DNA of 64,000 nt from Acidimicrobiia bacterium (GTDB lineage: Bacteria; Actinomycetota; Acidimicrobiia; Acidimicrobiales; Aldehydirespiratoraceae): positions 45,174-109,173 of the forward strand of contig JAJEJB010000027.1 of NCBI GenBank assembly GCA_022828135.1, in the 5' to 3' direction. The position numbers and the translations under genes were made by a program. Numbering within the stretch: the stretch's first letter is position 1; each line of letters begins with the position of its first letter. Below the pieces are notes generated by a model. It worked only from the letters and a program-made list of their open reading frames with translations, searched no databases and was not told the origin of the DNA. Shown here one piece after another: positions 1 to 8,218 of this stretch.

Positions 1-849
1 CAGGTTGACCACCAGCAGCACCACCGCGAACAGCGAGATCAGCAGGAGAAGGTTGAGGGCGGGCAGCTTGGCCTTGACGTCGGTGTACAGGGCGCCGTCC
101 ACCACGCCGCGGTCCGACACGGTGAGTTCGTAGCGCGACAGCCAGTAGTCGGCTGCCTTCACCAGGGCCAGCCCGGCCAGGATCGCCGACAGGTGCACCT
201 TCACCGACGGCAGCACCCGGGGTGCGCCCCGAGGCACCTGGGCCCTGATGCCGCCGTTGATGTAGTGGGCGATGCCGATCACTACGAGGATGATCATGAA
301 GGCGGCGAACAACCAGTTCACGAGGAACGTCAGGAACGGCAGGCGGAAGACGTAGAAGCCGATGTCGGTGTCGAACAGCGGATCGACGATGCCGAAGTCC
401 CGGCGGTTGACGAAGAGCAGCCACTCCTCCCACTGGCTGGACACCCCGGAGGCGGCCAGCAGCGAGAACACCACCGACAGGACCAGGCGCACCAGCCGGG
501 TGCGGCCCGCGGTCAGGTCGTGGAAGCGGCTGAGCATCTCCTCCTCGGGGCCGGGCGGGCGGATCTCGGGCTTCAGGCGGTCGACGATGAGGAGGTTGAT
601 CCACATCAGGATGAAGAAGGCCACCGCGAAGATCGCGAACAGGGCGATCTTGGCCAGCAGCACGCGCCCCCACACGTCGGTCCGGCCCAGCGAGTCGAAC
701 CACAGATAGTCGGTGTAGAAGCGGGCGATGCCTCGCAGCGACAGCAGCAGGACCAGCAGGCCGCCTGCTACCAGAATCGCGATGAAGCGAGTTTTTCTAG
801 AGCCGAAGCGGGATCGGCCGCCGGAGGAAGGGGGAGTTACGGTGCGCAC
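1..849 (-). CDS. UPF0182 family membrane protein (3' end beyond window)
   Basis: The minus-strand frame stays open from a GTG at 849 to the window edge, giving the first 283 residues of a larger protein. After a short basic N-terminus (MRTVTPPSSG, then RSRFGSRK) come several hydrophobic segments: about residues 20-40, then LLAKIALFAIFAVAFFILMW, then one with VRLVLSVVFSLLAASGVSSQ, and another with FLTFLVNWLFAAFMIILVVI. Interspersed loops such as the FYTDYLWFDSLG stretch are typical of UPF0182, a widespread actinobacterial family of about 900-1000 residues with several N-terminal membrane helices and a large extracytoplasmic region. Function is unknown. The Lon-like protease and DivIVA-like genes downstream in this annotation are common neighbours in actinobacteria. 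Family assignment is from pattern recognition; the truncation is simply the window edge. Confidence 0.75.
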   Translation of the reverse strand, partial: MRTVTPPSSGGRSRFGSRKTRFIAILVAGGLLVLLLSLRGIARFYTDYLWFDSLGRTDVWGRVLLAKIALFAIFAVAFFILMWINLLIVDRLKPEIRPPGPEEEMLSRFHDLTAGRTRLVRLVLSVVFSLLAASGVSSQWEEWLLFVNRRDFGIVDPLFDTDIGFYVFRLPFLTFLVNWLFAAFMIILVVIGIAHYINGGIRAQVPRGAPRVLPSVKVHLSAILAGLALVKAADYWLSRYELTVSDRGVVDGALYTDVKAKLPALNLLLLISLFAVVLLVVNL

Positions 850-855
850 TGACGG

Positions 856-2547
856 TCACGATATCGGCTCCGGCCAGCCAGCAGAGAAGGCGGCTTCGGC
901 TGCGGTGTCCGCCCGGCGCGATCGGGACTCCCGGTAGATCGCTCGCACTGCGGTGGTGAGTTCGTCGGGGTCGTCGGTGCCCTCGATCAATTCGCCGAGA
1001 CGTTCCCGGACCGGCTCGACCAGCGCCGACAGGATGGCGCTGCCGGCCGCCTCGAGGTCGACGTCGTCGATGCTCACGTCTATGTCGGACGCGAAGTCCT
1101 GCATCGGCACCCGAGCGGCGCGGGTGTAGGCCCCGGTGTCGCTGGTGATCGTGGAGCGCACGGCCCGGACCCCGTTGCGGCGCACGGCGTCGAGCAGATC
1201 GCCCTGCTCGTCCACGACCAGCCGCTTGAGCCTGCGGGCGATCCCGCCCACCGCCACCGCCCGGGCCGCGCCGACCAGATCGTCGGGGTCGGCGGGCACG
1301 GTGGCAGTCTCGGATCGGTCGTCGAGCTCGTCGGCGTACTCGTCGGCGAGTTCGTCGGGCTCGTCGGCGAACCCGTCCACGGCTTCGGGGGCCCCGGCCG
1401 GTGAGGCCGGGCCGTCCTCGGTGACGCCGGATTCAGCGGACCACGGCTCCGGCTCCCCGACGGGCTGCGAAGTGATCGAGCGCAGCCGGGCGAAGATGGC
1501 CCCGGCGTCCGCCGGCGGCTCGACCGCGGGCTCGGTCTCTTCGGAGGCGGCGGCAGCATCGTCGGGAGCCTCGGACGCTTGCGCCTCCTGCGGGTCGGCT
1601 CCGGCGTCGAACCCGACGTCGGTCTCCGCCTCGACGTCGTAGAGCCGTACGCCGGCGGCTGCGGATGCCGGCGAGGGCTCGATGGTCAGGCCCTCGAGGT
1701 CGACGTACTCGCCCACGGCTTCGGGCTCGTCGAGTTCTTCCGGCGCCCCGGACTCGCCGGCGTCGGCGGCCTCGCCCTCCTGTTCGAGCGTCGCGTCGGC
1801 GCCGGCGGCGCCCTCAGCGGCGTCATCGTCGCCGGCGGGGGCCTCCTCGCCCGGCCCACCGTCGGGGGTCGCCCCGGCCGGGCGCGCCGCGGAGATCTCC
1901 GCCTCGAGCTCGGCGACGGTGGACTCCGGCTGGGCCGCGACGCGCAGTCCTGCCTGCTCGGCTGCGGCCGCAGCCCGCGGCTCGGCCTGGACCAGTTCCT
2001 CGATCCAGCCGTCCAGTCCCTGGCGGAAGATCCCGAGCGCCTCCAGCAGGCGATCGCGGGTCACCCGGAGCTGCTCCACCTCGACCCGGTGCTCATGGCG
2101 CCTGCGAGCCAGGTCGACCAGGATCCGCTCCCGGAAGGCCTGGGCCTCCACCACCATGTTCCTGCCGCGTTCCCGGCCCTCCTCGGCGATGGCGGCCGCG
2201 GCCGCCTCGGCCTCTCCGACTATCCGGGCGTGCTCGGCCTCGGCCCGCTCGATCTGCACCTGGGCCGCGTCGGTGGCCGACTGCAGGACGCGGGTCGCCT
2301 CATCGCCCAGGGCCTCCGCCACCCGGCGCGACTCCAGCTTCTCCGGAGGGGTGGCCTCCAGCTCGGAGACCCGGTCCGACAGCGAGCCGACCAGAGCGTT
2401 GAGCCGGCGGATCTCCTCGGCGGCCTCGCGCAGCCGGGCGCGGACGGAGTCGGGCTCGTAGCCGCGGCGTACCTTGGCGAAGTCGATCTCCTCCACCGCT
2501 TCCGGGTCCAACCCGTGTCCGGGGTCGGGTCCGTCGCCGTCGTCCAT
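856..2547 (-). CDS. DivIVA-like coiled-coil protein
   Basis: A 563-residue soluble protein. The N-terminal region (about residues 18-60) has the DivIVA-type signature, a phenylalanine followed by KVRRGYEPDSVRARL, then a heptad-rich coiled coil (about 40-190, Ala/Glu/Arg rich). A long acidic low-complexity linker follows (about 215-430, many Glu/Asp/Ala/Pro), then a globular C-terminus (about 430-563) beginning with AARAVAVGGIARRLKRLVVD. DivIVA proteins recognise curved membrane at poles and septa and organise cell growth. Wag31/DivIVA proteins are usually shorter (about 200-400 residues), so the acidic linker and C-terminal domain are an elaboration. It lies just downstream of the Lon-like protease gene on the same strand, 71 bp apart. 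Membership in the DivIVA superfamily is fairly secure; the exact cellular role is inferred. Confidence 0.65.
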   Translation of the reverse strand: MDDGDGPDPGHGLDPEAVEEIDFAKVRRGYEPDSVRARLREAAEEIRRLNALVGSLSDRVSELEATPPEKLESRRVAEALGDEATRVLQSATDAAQVQIERAEAEHARIVGEAEAAAAAIAEEGRERGRNMVVEAQAFRERILVDLARRRHEHRVEVEQLRVTRDRLLEALGIFRQGLDGWIEELVQAEPRAAAAAEQAGLRVAAQPESTVAELEAEISAARPAGATPDGGPGEEAPAGDDDAAEGAAGADATLEQEGEAADAGESGAPEELDEPEAVGEYVDLEGLTIEPSPASAAAGVRLYDVEAETDVGFDAGADPQEAQASEAPDDAAAASEETEPAVEPPADAGAIFARLRSITSQPVGEPEPWSAESGVTEDGPASPAGAPEAVDGFADEPDELADEYADELDDRSETATVPADPDDLVGAARAVAVGGIARRLKRLVVDEQGDLLDAVRRNGVRAVRSTITSDTGAYTRAARVPMQDFASDIDVSIDDVDLEAAGSAILSALVEPVRERLGELIEGTDDPDELTTAVRAIYRESRSRRADTAAEAAFSAGWPEPIS

Positions 2548-2618
2548 GGCTCCTCCGAGCCGCCACCGATGCGCTTGTTCCTGCTAGCTCGCTGGTTGCG
2601 GCCAATGAATACGATAGT

Positions 2619-3836
2619 TCAGCCCAGTAGGCGTCCGACGGGGTCACCCCCGATGCCGGCCAGCGCCTGCAGCGCGTCCTCCAGGTTGGCCACGCCGACC
2701 ACCGGGACATCGCCGGAGCCCGACCGGGCCTCGTCCGCCGACCCTTCGGGCACGATGATCAGCTCGGCGCCCGCATCCCGGGCCGCTACCGCCTTCTGGG
2801 CGACGCCCCCCACATCACCGACGGATCCGTCGAGGCGGATGGAGCCGGTGACGGCGACCCGCTGACCGCCCGTGAGCTCGCCTCGCGACAGCACGTCGAG
2901 CACGACCAGCGTGAAGGCCAGACCGGCTGAGGGTCCCCCCACCGCACCCGAGGAGATGTCGATCTCGAACGGGAGCGGCGACCGGCTGACCCGCTCGGTG
3001 ACCCCGCTCACCCCGATGTACGGACCGCCGTCGTCGGGGTGCGTGCCGAGCGTTATCTCGACGTCGCGCAGCTCGTGGGTCTCGGAGTCCTCCACGGTGA
3101 CCACTGCCGCCGCGCCCGGCTCCAGCTGCGCCAGCACCGCTCGGAGCGAGTCGACCGTGGTGACCGGCTGGCCGTCGATGGACAGGATCACGTCGGTGGG
3201 CTCCAGCAGGCCGTCGGCCGGGCCGCCCGGGACCGCCTCGAAGAACAGCACTCCGGTGAAGTCGGCGGCATGCACACCGAGGCGTTCAAGGGCGACGATC
3301 ATGGCGATGTCCTTGGAGCTGTCCATCAGGTGACGGTTGTGTTCTCGCTGCTGGGTGTCCGTCCGGTCGCCGTAGACCGATGCCCGGCTGCGCAGGTCGA
3401 CCGCCTCATCCAACGAGGACGTGATCCAGTCGAGCACGGTCAGATCGCTGTCGATCGCCACGGTGAGGAGCAGGATCTCGCCTTCGGGATCGAACACGTC
3501 GATGCCCTCGGCTTCCACCCGGCCGGACGCGGCGATGGCCGTGCCGGGCAGGAAGGCCACCGCGCCCTCGTCGACCACCGAGTCGCCGGGCAGCAGACGG
3601 CCGGCCCACTCGGCCGGCGCGAAGTACACCCCGGCCGCCAGCCCCGCCAGCACCACGGCGACGCCGACAAGGGTCAGCCCCAGCCCCGATCTGAACCAGC
3701 GGCGGCGAGTCGGGGGCGGCGGGGGCGGCGGGGGCGGCAGCCCTCCCGGCGGAGGCGGGTCCGGCGCCGGGGAAGTGGGCAGTGGGGAAGCTAGCGTGGC
3801 GAACCGTCCAGTCGTCTTCGCTCGGGCGCCCTTCAT
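2619..3836 (-). CDS. YlbL-like membrane-anchored Lon-type serine protease with PDZ domain
   Basis: A 405-residue protein from an ATG at 3836; the frame stays open further upstream but that extension is unlike any family N-terminus. A proline-rich cytoplasmic segment (about 20-45, a run of nine prolines encoded by a GGC/GGG simple repeat) is followed by one transmembrane helix (about 50-75), a PDZ-like domain (about 190-260, with GVLFFEAVPGGPADGLLEPTD) and a C-terminal Lon-type proteolytic domain. The catalytic Ser is in GGPSAG and the Lys in GVAQKAVAA, which together form the Ser-Lys dyad of Lon/YlbL. YlbL-family proteins are secreted-side quality-control proteases; in Bacillus YlbL degrades a DNA-damage checkpoint protein. 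It is followed on the same strand by the DivIVA-like gene. Family assignment is strong; the substrate is unknown. Confidence 0.8.
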   Translation of the reverse strand: MKGARAKTTGRFATLASPLPTSPAPDPPPPGGLPPPPPPPPPTRRRWFRSGLGLTLVGVAVVLAGLAAGVYFAPAEWAGRLLPGDSVVDEGAVAFLPGTAIAASGRVEAEGIDVFDPEGEILLLTVAIDSDLTVLDWITSSLDEAVDLRSRASVYGDRTDTQQREHNRHLMDSSKDIAMIVALERLGVHAADFTGVLFFEAVPGGPADGLLEPTDVILSIDGQPVTTVDSLRAVLAQLEPGAAAVVTVEDSETHELRDVEITLGTHPDDGGPYIGVSGVTERVSRSPLPFEIDISSGAVGGPSAGLAFTLVVLDVLSRGELTGGQRVAVTGSIRLDGSVGDVGGVAQKAVAARDAGAELIIVPEGSADEARSGSGDVPVVGVANLEDALQALAGIGGDPVGRLLG

Positions 3837-3924
3837 GCAGGCGGCGTCCGGGCCCCAAGGTACCGCCATGGCGACAGCCCCGACCACCGGCGAAGCTCCC
3901 CATCCGGCACCAGCAGGCGACAAG

Positions 3925-4245
3925 ATGTGGGCGCGGATCGCCCGTTCGGCCCGCCGGTCGGCTGGGACGATCCTCCAGTCGGCGCGGGCAGCCCTCCGAT
4001 CGGCGGGGGCGACCCGTCCCAAACGCCGTATCCGGTTGATCGACGTGCTGCGGGTCCTGGGGCTGGCCCGGCGGGCAGTGCCTCGCCCGGTGGTGGGGCC
4101 GAAGGCCTACCCGCAGTGGTGGCAGCGGCTGCTGGCGCTGGCGGTGCTGATCGCGTTGGTGGTGGTCATCGGCTTCGCGCTCGCCGCGCTGGTGGGACTG
4201 CTGGTGGTGGTGGCCGGTTTCCTGCTCGAGCAAGCCATCTCCTGA
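3925..4245 (+). CDS. Small single-span membrane protein, start and frame uncertain (possible frameshift)
   Basis: The C-terminus of this frame is convincing: AYPQWWQRLLALAVLIALVV leads into a Gly/Ala/Val-rich helix and ends LLEQAIS, a tail-anchored or single-span membrane segment. The first part of the same frame (MWARIARSARRSAG...) is unusually Arg-rich. The overlapping +2 frame from a GTG at 3927 instead reads GADRPFGPPVGWDDPPVGAG and then SPPIGGGDPSQTPYP, the Pro/Gly-rich N-terminus common in actinobacterial small membrane proteins. The true gene may therefore start at 3927 and change frame near 4040-4070, by mutation, sequencing error or programmed shift. It is divergent from the Lon-like protease gene. 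Function is unknown. Confidence 0.4.
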   Translation: MWARIARSARRSAGTILQSARAALRSAGATRPKRRIRLIDVLRVLGLARRAVPRPVVGPKAYPQWWQRLLALAVLIALVVVIGFALAALVGLLVVVAGFLLEQAIS

Positions 4246-4301
4246 GCCTGGAGCCATCGATGGTTTCTGACGAAGACCCGCCTCGCGGAGCGTCCGGATC
4301 C

Positions 4302-4420
4302 GAATTGGCAGCGGAGAACGCCGAAACCGGCGCCCACAGCTGCCAATTCGCGAGACAGCACCGACCCCGCACCGAACTGGCAGCGGAGAGTGCCGAAACA
4401 GGCCCCCACAGCTGCCAATT
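4302..4420. repeat. Two tandem hairpin-forming repeat units
   Basis: Two similar 47-48 bp units lie 72 bp apart. Unit 1 has perfect 11-bp inverted arms, GAATTGGCAGC (4302-4312) and GCTGCCAATTC (4339-4349), with an inner GCCG-AAAC-CGGC stem. Unit 2 has arms AACTGGCAGC (4375-4384) and GCTGCCAATT (4411-4420) with one mismatch. They sit between the small membrane protein and the HEAT-repeat gene. The arrangement resembles REP/BIME-like intergenic palindromes. The HEAT-gene frame happens to be open through them, but the coding start is better placed after them. Confidence 0.6.
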
Positions 4421-4427
4421 GGCGCCA

Positions 4428-5081
4428 ATGGACTCGGCGGAGGGGGCCGTCGGCCGGCGCCGGGAAGCGGCCGCGGCCGGCCACGCCGGCGACGCCGCCA
4501 AGGCCCGGTCGTACCTCCACGACGACGACCCGATGGTGCGCTCCAGTGCGCTGCGGGCGTTGCAGAGGGCCGGCGACCTGGCGGCTCGACAGCTCGCGGC
4601 CGCTCTGGACGATCCCGCGGCAGCCGTGCGGATGACCGCTCTCGAGCTGGCGGCGTATCGGGCCGACATCGCGGCGGCCGCGGCGGCGAGCCGGTTGGTC
4701 GACGACGACGACCGGGTGGTGGAGGCCGCCGCCTGGGCCTGCGGCGAGAAGATCTCGGCGAGTGACGGCGCCTCAGCGGGCCACGCCGATGCACGGGGGT
4801 CCGAGACGGCCGCGGTGGTGGAGGCGCTGATCCGGGTGGCCCGATCCCACGCCGATGCACTGTGCCGGGAGTCGGCCATCGCTGCTCTGGGCGCGATATC
4901 GGATCCTGCCGGTCTGCCTACGATCCTGGCCGGGCTGGACGACAAGCCCGAGATCCGCCGCCGGGCGGTGATTGCCCTGGCCCCCTTCGACGGGCCCGAG
5001 GTCGAAGCCGCGCTGCTGAGAGCATCCACCGACCGCGACAAGCAGGTCAGGGCCGCGGCTGCGGAGTTGCGCGGCGTGTGA
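4428..5081 (+). CDS. HEAT-repeat domain protein
   Basis: A 217-residue soluble protein built from about five HEAT/PBS-lyase-type helical repeats with recurring motifs such as DDDPMVRSSALRALQRAGD, DDPAAAVRMTALELAAYR, DDDDRVVEAAAWACGEK, CRESAIAALGAISDPAG and KPEIRRRAVIALAPFDGPEV. Such repeats form an alpha-solenoid scaffold for protein-protein contacts; no catalytic motif is seen. The ATG at 4428 (MDSAEGAVG) is preferred because the upstream open frame runs through the intergenic palindromic repeats and part of the membrane-protein gene. The gene converges with mreB, with 3 bp between the stops. The specific partner is unknown. Confidence 0.7.
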   Translation: MDSAEGAVGRRREAAAAGHAGDAAKARSYLHDDDPMVRSSALRALQRAGDLAARQLAAALDDPAAAVRMTALELAAYRADIAAAAAASRLVDDDDRVVEAAAWACGEKISASDGASAGHADARGSETAAVVEALIRVARSHADALCRESAIAALGAISDPAGLPTILAGLDDKPEIRRRAVIALAPFDGPEVEAALLRASTDRDKQVRAAAAELRGV

Positions 5082-5084
5082 CAG

Positions 5085-6089
5085 CTATTCGAAGTCGTCG
5101 CTGAAGATCGAGAAGTCCATGCCGAGCTGCTCGAGGCATCGGCCCGCGCCCCGCACCACCGTCTCCAGCGGGGCGTCGACCCGCCGGACTCGCAGCGACA
5201 TCTCCCGGGACAGCCGGATGTCCATCCCCCGGAGCAGCCCTCCCCCGCCGACGAGGAACACGCCGCGGGCGATCAGGTCCTGGGCCAGCTCGGGGGGTGA
5301 CTGCGACAGGCAGCTCAGCACCGAGTCGACCATGGCGGTCACCGGCTCCTCGATCGCCCGGCGGATCTCTTCGGGGGTCACCACCGTGGTCTTGGGCATT
5401 CCCGACATCAGTTCCCGGCCGCGGATCTCGGCCGCGGTCTCGCTGCGGGTCGGCGCCGCCGAGCCGACCACGATCTTGGTGTGCTCCGCGGTGGGCTCGC
5501 CGATGGCCATGCCGTACTCGCGCCGCATGTGGGCCTGGACGGCGTCGTCGATGTCGAACGAGCCCACCCTCACCGCCTCCAGAGCCACGATCCCGCCCAG
5601 GCTGAGCAGGGCGGTCTGGGTGGTGCCGCCCCCGATGTCGATCACCATCGACCCGACCGGCTCATCGATGGGCAGACCGGCGCCGATGGCCGCGGCCATG
5701 GGCTGGTCGATCAGCCGCACCTCGATGGCACCCGCCCGGCGGGCGGCCTCCTGCACAGCCCGTCGCTCGACCGCAGTGATCGCCGACGGCACGCAAACCA
5801 CCACGCGGGCCCGGTTGATCCTGCTCACCCCCACCTGCCTGAGCAGGATCCGGATCATGTCCTGGGTGATCTCGAAGTCGGTGATGGCGCCCTTGCGCAG
5901 CGGCCGGCGGGCCACGATGTAGCCGGGTGTGCGTCCCAGCATCCGGCGAGCCTTGTGGCCCACCGCCAGCAGCTCGTTGGTGTTGGTGTTCAGCGCCACC
6001 ACCGACGGCTCGTTCAGCACGACGCCCTGCCCGCGGGCGTACACCAGGGTGTTGGCCGTGCCCAGATCGATGGCCAGGTCGCGGGGCAC
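5085..6089 (-). CDS. mreB: MreB/Mbl-like actin-family cell-shape protein
   Basis: A 334-residue bacterial actin. The phosphate-1 loop is at the N-terminus (AIDLGTANTLVYARG), phosphate-2 is VIDIGGGTTQTALLSLGG, and the adenosine-binding motif near the C-terminus is LVGGGGLLRGMD. Conserved MreB segments such as VLNEPSVVALNT, GRTPGYIVARRPLRKGAITDF and VCVPSAITAVERRAV are present, and the length matches MreB. MreB polymerises under the membrane and guides peptidoglycan synthesis in the rod complex. No mreC, mreD or rodA is visible nearby; instead it follows a small membrane protein gene (4 bp apart) and moaE on the same strand, so it is probably co-transcribed with them. It could equally be called Mbl-like. 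Confidence 0.9.
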   Translation of the reverse strand: MPRDLAIDLGTANTLVYARGQGVVLNEPSVVALNTNTNELLAVGHKARRMLGRTPGYIVARRPLRKGAITDFEITQDMIRILLRQVGVSRINRARVVVCVPSAITAVERRAVQEAARRAGAIEVRLIDQPMAAAIGAGLPIDEPVGSMVIDIGGGTTQTALLSLGGIVALEAVRVGSFDIDDAVQAHMRREYGMAIGEPTAEHTKIVVGSAAPTRSETAAEIRGRELMSGMPKTTVVTPEEIRRAIEEPVTAMVDSVLSCLSQSPPELAQDLIARGVFLVGGGGLLRGMDIRLSREMSLRVRRVDAPLETVVRGAGRCLEQLGMDFSIFSDDFE

Positions 6090-6092
6090 GGC

Positions 6093-6344
6093 TCAGCGCT
6101 CCGAGACGGCGGGCGCGTCCCCGGTCGCGTCCGCGGCGGTTTCGGCGGGGTGGTCAGGCTTCAGCGGATCGAGCCTGGAGATCCCGCTGGCGGGGCCGAC
6201 GGAACGTCCCGCCGACACGGCCTTGAGCTGCCTGAGGAAGGGGACGGGGCGCCGCCAGGTGATCCTGCGGGCCAGCCACAGCAGCATCGAACCGACCGTG
6301 GCCAGGCCCAGCGAGGCCACCACCAGCAGCACTGAGCCTCTCAT
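6093..6344 (-). CDS. Small single-span membrane protein
   Basis: An 83-residue protein with one N-terminal transmembrane helix (MRGSVLLVVASLGLATVGSM onward, to about residue 24), a basic juxtamembrane stretch (LARRITWRRPVPFLRQ) and a hydrophilic Pro/Ala-rich tail. Its ATG overlaps the moaE stop by 4 nt (ATGA), and it ends 3 bp before the mreB start, so translational coupling in a three-gene run is likely. I do not recognise the family. Its position next to mreB could reflect a membrane partner of MreB, but this is only context. Confidence 0.55.
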   Translation of the reverse strand: MRGSVLLVVASLGLATVGSMLLWLARRITWRRPVPFLRQLKAVSAGRSVGPASGISRLDPLKPDHPAETAADATGDAPAVSER

Positions 6345-6877
6345 CGGGCGCTCTCCGCGACGGCCGGTTCCGGCCCCGCCGCCACGCCGGCCTCGGAGGC
6401 CGTCCCGGTGTCGGCAGCCACGTCGACGATGTGCTGGGCCTCCAGGCCCCAGCTCTCGCCTCCCTGCCATCGCTCCCGCTTCCAGATCGGAACCGTGGTC
6501 TTGAGAGTGTCGATGGCGAAGCGGGCCGCCTCGAAGGCGGCGTCCCGGTGGGGGGACGACACCGCCACCACCACCGCGGGCTCGCCCACCGCGACCGGTC
6601 CCACCCGGTGCAGCATCGCCACCCGTCCCAAGTCGTCCCAGCGGGCTCGCATCTCGGCGGCGATCGATCGGAGTCGGGGCTCGACCTGGTCCTCGTAGGC
6701 CTCGTAGTGCAGGAGGTCCACGCCGGGCCGGTCGGTCGAGTGGTCGCGCGCCGTGCCGCTGAACTGCACCACCGCGCCGCATCCGGGCAGCACCACCCAC
6801 GCGGCCATCTCGGCTGACGGCAGCGGATCGGATGACAGCCCGAGCCAGGTGTCGCCGGTGTCAGGGGGTGCGAGCAC
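6341..6877 (-). CDS. moaE: Molybdopterin synthase catalytic subunit MoaE
   Basis: A 178-residue protein with the MoaE fold signatures: VVQFSGTARDHS near the N-terminus, the central AMLHRVGPVAVGEPAVVVAV, the following SPHRDAAFEAARFAIDTLK, and the C-terminal VPIWKRERW whose lysine is part of the active site. MoaE transfers sulfur carried by MoaD onto cyclic pyranopterin monophosphate to form molybdopterin. The N-terminal 20 residues and about 25 C-terminal residues extend beyond the usual core of about 140-150 residues. No moaD or other molybdenum-cofactor gene is in the window. It leads a short minus-strand run with a small membrane protein and mreB. Confidence 0.85.
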   Translation of the reverse strand: MLAPPDTGDTWLGLSSDPLPSAEMAAWVVLPGCGAVVQFSGTARDHSTDRPGVDLLHYEAYEDQVEPRLRSIAAEMRARWDDLGRVAMLHRVGPVAVGEPAVVVAVSSPHRDAAFEAARFAIDTLKTTVPIWKRERWQGGESWGLEAQHIVDVAADTGTASEAGVAAGPEPAVAESAR

Positions 6878-6909
6878 TGTGAAACATCGTAATGGTGGAA
6901 CTCACGCGC

Positions 6910-6947
6910 GGCCCGAGCGGCCCGTGAGCGCAGCAACAAGAGCGGGA
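6910..6947 (+). repeat. Left arm of a long inverted repeat flanking the epimerase gene
   Basis: The 38 bases starting GGCCCGAGCGGCCCGTGAGC and ending AACAAGAGCGGGA recur as the reverse complement at 8104-8142 with a single 1-nt indel. This arm lies in the 71-bp gap between the moaE start and the epimerase stop. An arm pair this long is unlikely by chance and may mark the ends of a mobilised gene cassette or be a dispersed intergenic repeat. Confidence 0.6.
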
Positions 6948-6948
6948 G

Positions 6949-8004
6949 TCATGCGCGGCCGGGGCGGCGCCGCTTGTGGATGGCTCGGGCCACCAGGCCG
7001 GCCGCGACGAGCGCCCCCACCACCACCGTCACCGCGGCGGCCAGCAGCAGCTCCTGGCGGCGCCGGGCCGGGAGCGACTCCAACGGGCGGGGCTCGTGCG
7101 AGACCACCCACGCCTCCTCGTTGCTGTGCGCGGCTCTCCATCCCAGTGCTCGCAGCCGGTCGTTGGCCACCACCCACGGGTGGGTGGTGTAGGGCACCAC
7201 CCCCGGCGGCGTCGGGGCCAGACCCCAGCGCCAGCGCAGCGCGCTCAGGATCCTCACCAGATGCGACGGCGCCCGAAGCCGGGGACGGGGACCCTCGAGG
7301 TCGGCCAGAGTGTCGGGAGGGATCCAGCCGTCGGGTGCGACGTTGAGGATCCCGTCGTAGCGGACGTCGACCGCGGTGACCACGGCCTCGGCCAGGTCGT
7401 CGGCGTGCAGGTACTGCACCGGCGGGTCGCCGTCGGCCGCCACACCCGATCGGGCCGCTCGCAGCGTCTTGGCCAGCTGGCCCAGACGGTCCTCGGCGAC
7501 GGTGACCGCGGGCCGCAGCACGGCGACGGAGCGGCCGGGGGCCAGGGCCCACTGCTGGGCCAGCCTCTCCAGCCGGTGCCGCTGCAGCGCCCAGTCGAAG
7601 TCGGGGTTGGGTCGTACCGGGGCGTCCTCGGTGATCGGCACCGGGTTGTCCCTCCAGGCGCCGTAGACCATCGCGGACGACATCACCACCAGGTGACCGA
7701 CATCGACGGCGGAGAGAGCGTCGAGCACGCGGTGCAGCAGGGCGGCCTCCAACTCGGCCTCGGCGGGATTGAGCGTGCCTGCGGTCACCGTGGTTGCCAG
7801 GTGCACTACTGCGTCGGCTCCGGAGAACAGGGCGGCCAGGTCGGCGTCGGCCAGATCCACCTGCTTGGTGGTGACCGACGTGTAGGGGGCGGCCGGAGCA
7901 TCCTTGTCGATGGCGACGACGGCCACCTCCGGACGCTGGGCCAGCCGGGTTATGACACGACGCCCCACGGAGCCGTGGGCACCGGTCACCACCACCCGGG
8001 TCAT
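6949..8004 (-). CDS. NAD-dependent epimerase/dehydratase-family protein with C-terminal membrane anchor
   Basis: A 351-residue extended-SDR protein. The start at 8004 gives VVVTGAHGSVGRRVI, the Rossmann GxxGxxG dinucleotide-binding motif directly at the N-terminus; the longer in-frame start adds 16 residues of non-family sequence. An acidic residue after the second beta strand (VAIDKD) suggests NAD(H). The YxxxK-type region is atypical (a Ser in VVMSSAMVYGAW is followed by a Tyr, but the Lys is not obvious). The C-terminus has a hydrophobic helix (AAAVTVVVGALVAAGLVA) ending in basic residues, so the enzyme is probably membrane-tethered facing the cytoplasm. The gene is bracketed by a 38-39 bp inverted repeat. 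The substrate is unknown, perhaps a nucleotide sugar or hydroxy-lipid. Confidence 0.7.
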   Translation of the reverse strand: MTRVVVTGAHGSVGRRVITRLAQRPEVAVVAIDKDAPAAPYTSVTTKQVDLADADLAALFSGADAVVHLATTVTAGTLNPAEAELEAALLHRVLDALSAVDVGHLVVMSSAMVYGAWRDNPVPITEDAPVRPNPDFDWALQRHRLERLAQQWALAPGRSVAVLRPAVTVAEDRLGQLAKTLRAARSGVAADGDPPVQYLHADDLAEAVVTAVDVRYDGILNVAPDGWIPPDTLADLEGPRPRLRAPSHLVRILSALRWRWGLAPTPPGVVPYTTHPWVVANDRLRALGWRAAHSNEEAWVVSHEPRPLESLPARRRQELLLAAAVTVVVGALVAAGLVARAIHKRRRPGRA

Positions 8005-8103
8005 AGCCACAGGCGGCGGGTCATCGACATGCGCCGGCCGCAGGCAGCACAACTGAGCGCGTCCGCAAACGGGTGAGAGCGATTCGCGCCGGCAACGGGT
8101 GTT

Positions 8104-8142
8104 TCCCGCTCTTGTTCGCTGCGCTCACGGGCCGCTCGGGCC
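8104..8142 (-). repeat. Right arm of the inverted repeat flanking the epimerase gene
   Basis: The 39 bases from TCCCGCTCTTGTTCGCTGCG to CGCTCGGGCC are the reverse complement of 6910-6947 with one extra base. It lies in the 214-bp gap between the divergent epimerase and Zincin_2 genes. Nothing else recognisable is in that gap apart from the presumed promoters. Confidence 0.6.
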
Positions 8143-8218
8143 ACGGCCTCGCCCGTATGTACCGGAATCACTCGCCAATTTGCTCGGCCTCTTGGCTTCA
8201 CCCCCCTACGATGCCCTC

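Noticed and set aside
3714..3735. GGC/GGG simple repeat
   Set aside because: It encodes the poly-proline linker of the Lon-like protease on the minus strand, so it is coding low complexity and not a regulatory array.
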